This document shows, piece by piece, positions 4,851 to 6,091 of a stretch of DNA of 6,091 nt; positions within the stretch are counted from its first letter, which is position 1, and every line of letters starts with the position of its first letter. Source of the stretch: Deltaproteobacteria bacterium. GTDB lineage: Bacteria; Desulfobacterota; Desulfobacteria; Desulfobacterales; JAFDDL01. A program made the translations under genes and the position numbers. The notes below the pieces were generated by a model. It searched no databases. It was given only the letters and a program-made list of their open reading frames with translations, and was not told the DNA's origin. The stretch spans positions 1 to 6,091 of the forward strand of contig JAFDDL010000243.1 in NCBI GenBank assembly GCA_019310865.1, in the 5' to 3' direction.

Positions 4851-6091
4851 CAGTTTTTCCATGCGCCCTCGCAGGGTATTCGGATGTAATCCTAAAATTA
4901 AAGCGGCGCCCTTTTTACCGCTTATCCGCCAGTTGGTCTCTTTGAGCACCTTAAGAATATGATGACGCTCCATTTCATTGAGGTTTCTGTTTGCGTTTTT
5001 ATCTAAATCCCTGTTTGGGATATGATCAAGTCGATCCATCAGACGCAGGGTCGGTCCATTGGTATTTATCACAGCTCGTTCAATTAAATTTTCAAGCTCT
5101 CTGACGTTTCCCGGCCAATGGTATCGTGTCAATCGTTCCATGACCTCCTGCGGGATCGCTTTTATCTTCTTTTCCAATTTCTTGCTATGGCCCATAACGA
5201 ACCAGTTGACGAGCAAAGGGATGTCCGGCTCACGCTTTCGAAGCGGTGGGATTGTGATGGGATATACATTCAGCCGGTACAGGAGGTCCTGGCGAAACCG
5301 ACCATTTCGAACCTCTTCCTCTAGATCTCGATTGGTTGCGGTGATTATCCGGACATCCACCTTAATTGTCTTTACGCTCCCTATGCGTTCAAACTCGCCA
5401 TCCTGGACGACTCTGAGGAGTTTGGCCTGTAATTCAATGGGAAGCTCACCGATCTCATCCAGAAAAAGCGTGGTGCCGTTGGCAGCCTCGAAGCGGCCGA
5501 GCTTTCTCATATGAGCGCCGGTGAAGGCGCCTTTCTCATGACCGAACAACTCACTTTCGATAAGGTTTGGTGACAATGTGGCGCAGTTGACCTTCACCAA
5601 TGGCCTGTTTTTTCGACGACTATTGTTATGAATGGCTCTTGCAACCAGTTCTTTTCCGGTGCCCGTCTCGCCAAGTATTAGTACGGTGGCATCGGTAGCC
5701 GCGACTTGATTTATTTTGGACAGAATATTCTTAATCGGTTTGCTTTGGCCGATAATCTCATGAAAGTTATGTTCAATTTCGATTTCCTCTTTAAGATAAT
5801 TATAATCGGCCTCTGCCTGTTTCTTAAGCTGTTTTATCTCCCGTAGAGCATTATGAAGCTGCAACTCGGATTTTTTCCGCATCAATGCGTTGGAAAAAAT
5901 CGCCCCCAACAGCCGGCATCTTTGGATAATCTCATCCGGCCAGGACACCTCATGGCGAACCGTATCAAATGTAATTCCCCCCAAAACCTTACCGGAAACC
6001 AGCAGTGGAATCACAATAGTCGACTTAGCTCCCGCTTTTATATAATTGTTTTTGTCAAAGCTTGCCTCCTCAGGAAGTTCATCAAGATTTG
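4833..6091 (-). CDS. Sigma-54-dependent transcriptional activator, GAF / AAA+ / Fis-HTH (5' end outside window)
   Basis: An enhancer-binding protein that uses ATP hydrolysis to open sigma-54 RNA polymerase complexes. The frame stays open to the window edge. The GTG at 6014 is only an internal codon, because 25 more sense codons precede it and they continue the same domain, so the gene is partial. Counting from that GTG as residue 1, residues 1-40 look like the end of a GAF sensor domain. Residues 41-82 are a charged, heptad-like linker. The AAA+ domain follows, with Walker A GETGTGKE at 115-122, the sigma-54 contact loop GAFTGA at 162-167, Walker B LFLDE at 183-187, sensor I TATNRD at 225-230, the arginine-finger region around 240-248 and WPGNVREL at 300-307. 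A Fis-type HTH lies at about 351-391. All ATPase and sigma-54 motifs are intact, so it should be active. There is no phosphoacceptor receiver domain in the visible part. The layout is FhlA-like, but the ligand is unknown. It lies directly upstream of a predicted sigma-54 promoter and probably controls it. Confidence 0.95.
   Translation of the reverse strand, partial: NLDELPEEASFDKNNYIKAGAKSTIVIPLLVSGKVLGGITFDTVRHEVSWPDEIIQRCRLLGAIFSNALMRKKSELQLHNALREIKQLKKQAEADYNYLKEEIEIEHNFHEIIGQSKPIKNILSKINQVAATDATVLILGETGTGKELVARAIHNNSRRKNRPLVKVNCATLSPNLIESELFGHEKGAFTGAHMRKLGRFEAANGTTLFLDEIGELPIELQAKLLRVVQDGEFERIGSVKTIKVDVRIITATNRDLEEEVRNGRFRQDLLYRLNVYPITIPPLRKREPDIPLLVNWFVMGHSKKLEKKIKAIPQEVMERLTRYHWPGNVRELENLIERAVINTNGPTLRLMDRLDHIPNRDLDKNANRNLNEMERHHILKVLKETNWRISGKKGAALILGLHPNTLRGRMEKLNIRRE

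Noticed and set aside
4833..6014. GTG at 6014 as the true start of the activator
   Set aside because: The frame stays open to the window edge and the upstream residues continue a GAF-like domain, so this codon is internal.
1..6091. CRISPR array, tRNA or rRNA genes, insertion sequences
   Set aside because: No spaced direct repeats, cloverleaf, rRNA-like sequence or transposase motif was seen.

Overview
This window holds one coherent minus-strand gene cluster, read right to left. At the right edge is a sigma-54-dependent activator whose 5' end is cut off by the window. After a 271-base non-coding gap come four genes in a row: a zinc-type medium-chain dehydrogenase (MDR), a small membrane-anchored SCP2-like protein, a thiamine-diphosphate (ThDP) enzyme resembling benzaldehyde lyase and 2-hydroxyacyl-CoA lyase, and a class II (metal-dependent) ketose-bisphosphate-type aldolase. 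A possible 39-residue ORF follows the aldolase. The base composition is moderate in GC. A GAF/AAA+/Fis regulator next to a catabolic cluster, with SCP2-like and ThDP genes, suggests a Desulfobacterota (deltaproteobacterial) sulfate reducer or syntroph. That placement is an impression from style and not a phylogenetic result.

Region by region: 4833-6091 encodes the activator, with a GAF-like remnant, a coiled-coil linker, an AAA+ domain with intact GAFTGA and Walker motifs, and a Fis-type helix-turn-helix. The gap 4562-4832 holds a near-consensus -24/-12 promoter pointing into the dehydrogenase gene (TGGCAT at -24, TTGCT at -12, exact GG-N10-GC spacing). About 100 bases further upstream are small inverted repeats that could be activator-binding sites. 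Then come 4546-3326 (dehydrogenase), 3292-2936 (SCP2-like), 2844-1174 (ThDP enzyme) and 1100-240 (aldolase), with gaps of 33, 91 and 73 bases and a good ribosome-binding site before each. The end of the cluster (1-239) has three inverted repeats, none followed by a T-tract, and the possible small ORF.

How the genes may work together (inference): the activator senses a ligand through its GAF domain and turns on the operon with sigma-54 RNA polymerase. The dehydrogenase would interconvert an alcohol and a carbonyl. The ThDP enzyme would break or form a C-C bond next to a carbonyl, as in acyloin or 2-hydroxyacyl chemistry. The aldolase would do a retro-aldol or aldol step. The SCP2-like protein could hold a hydrophobic or acyl-CoA-type ligand at the membrane. 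I do not recognise this combination as a named pathway. The substrate cannot be read from the sequence.
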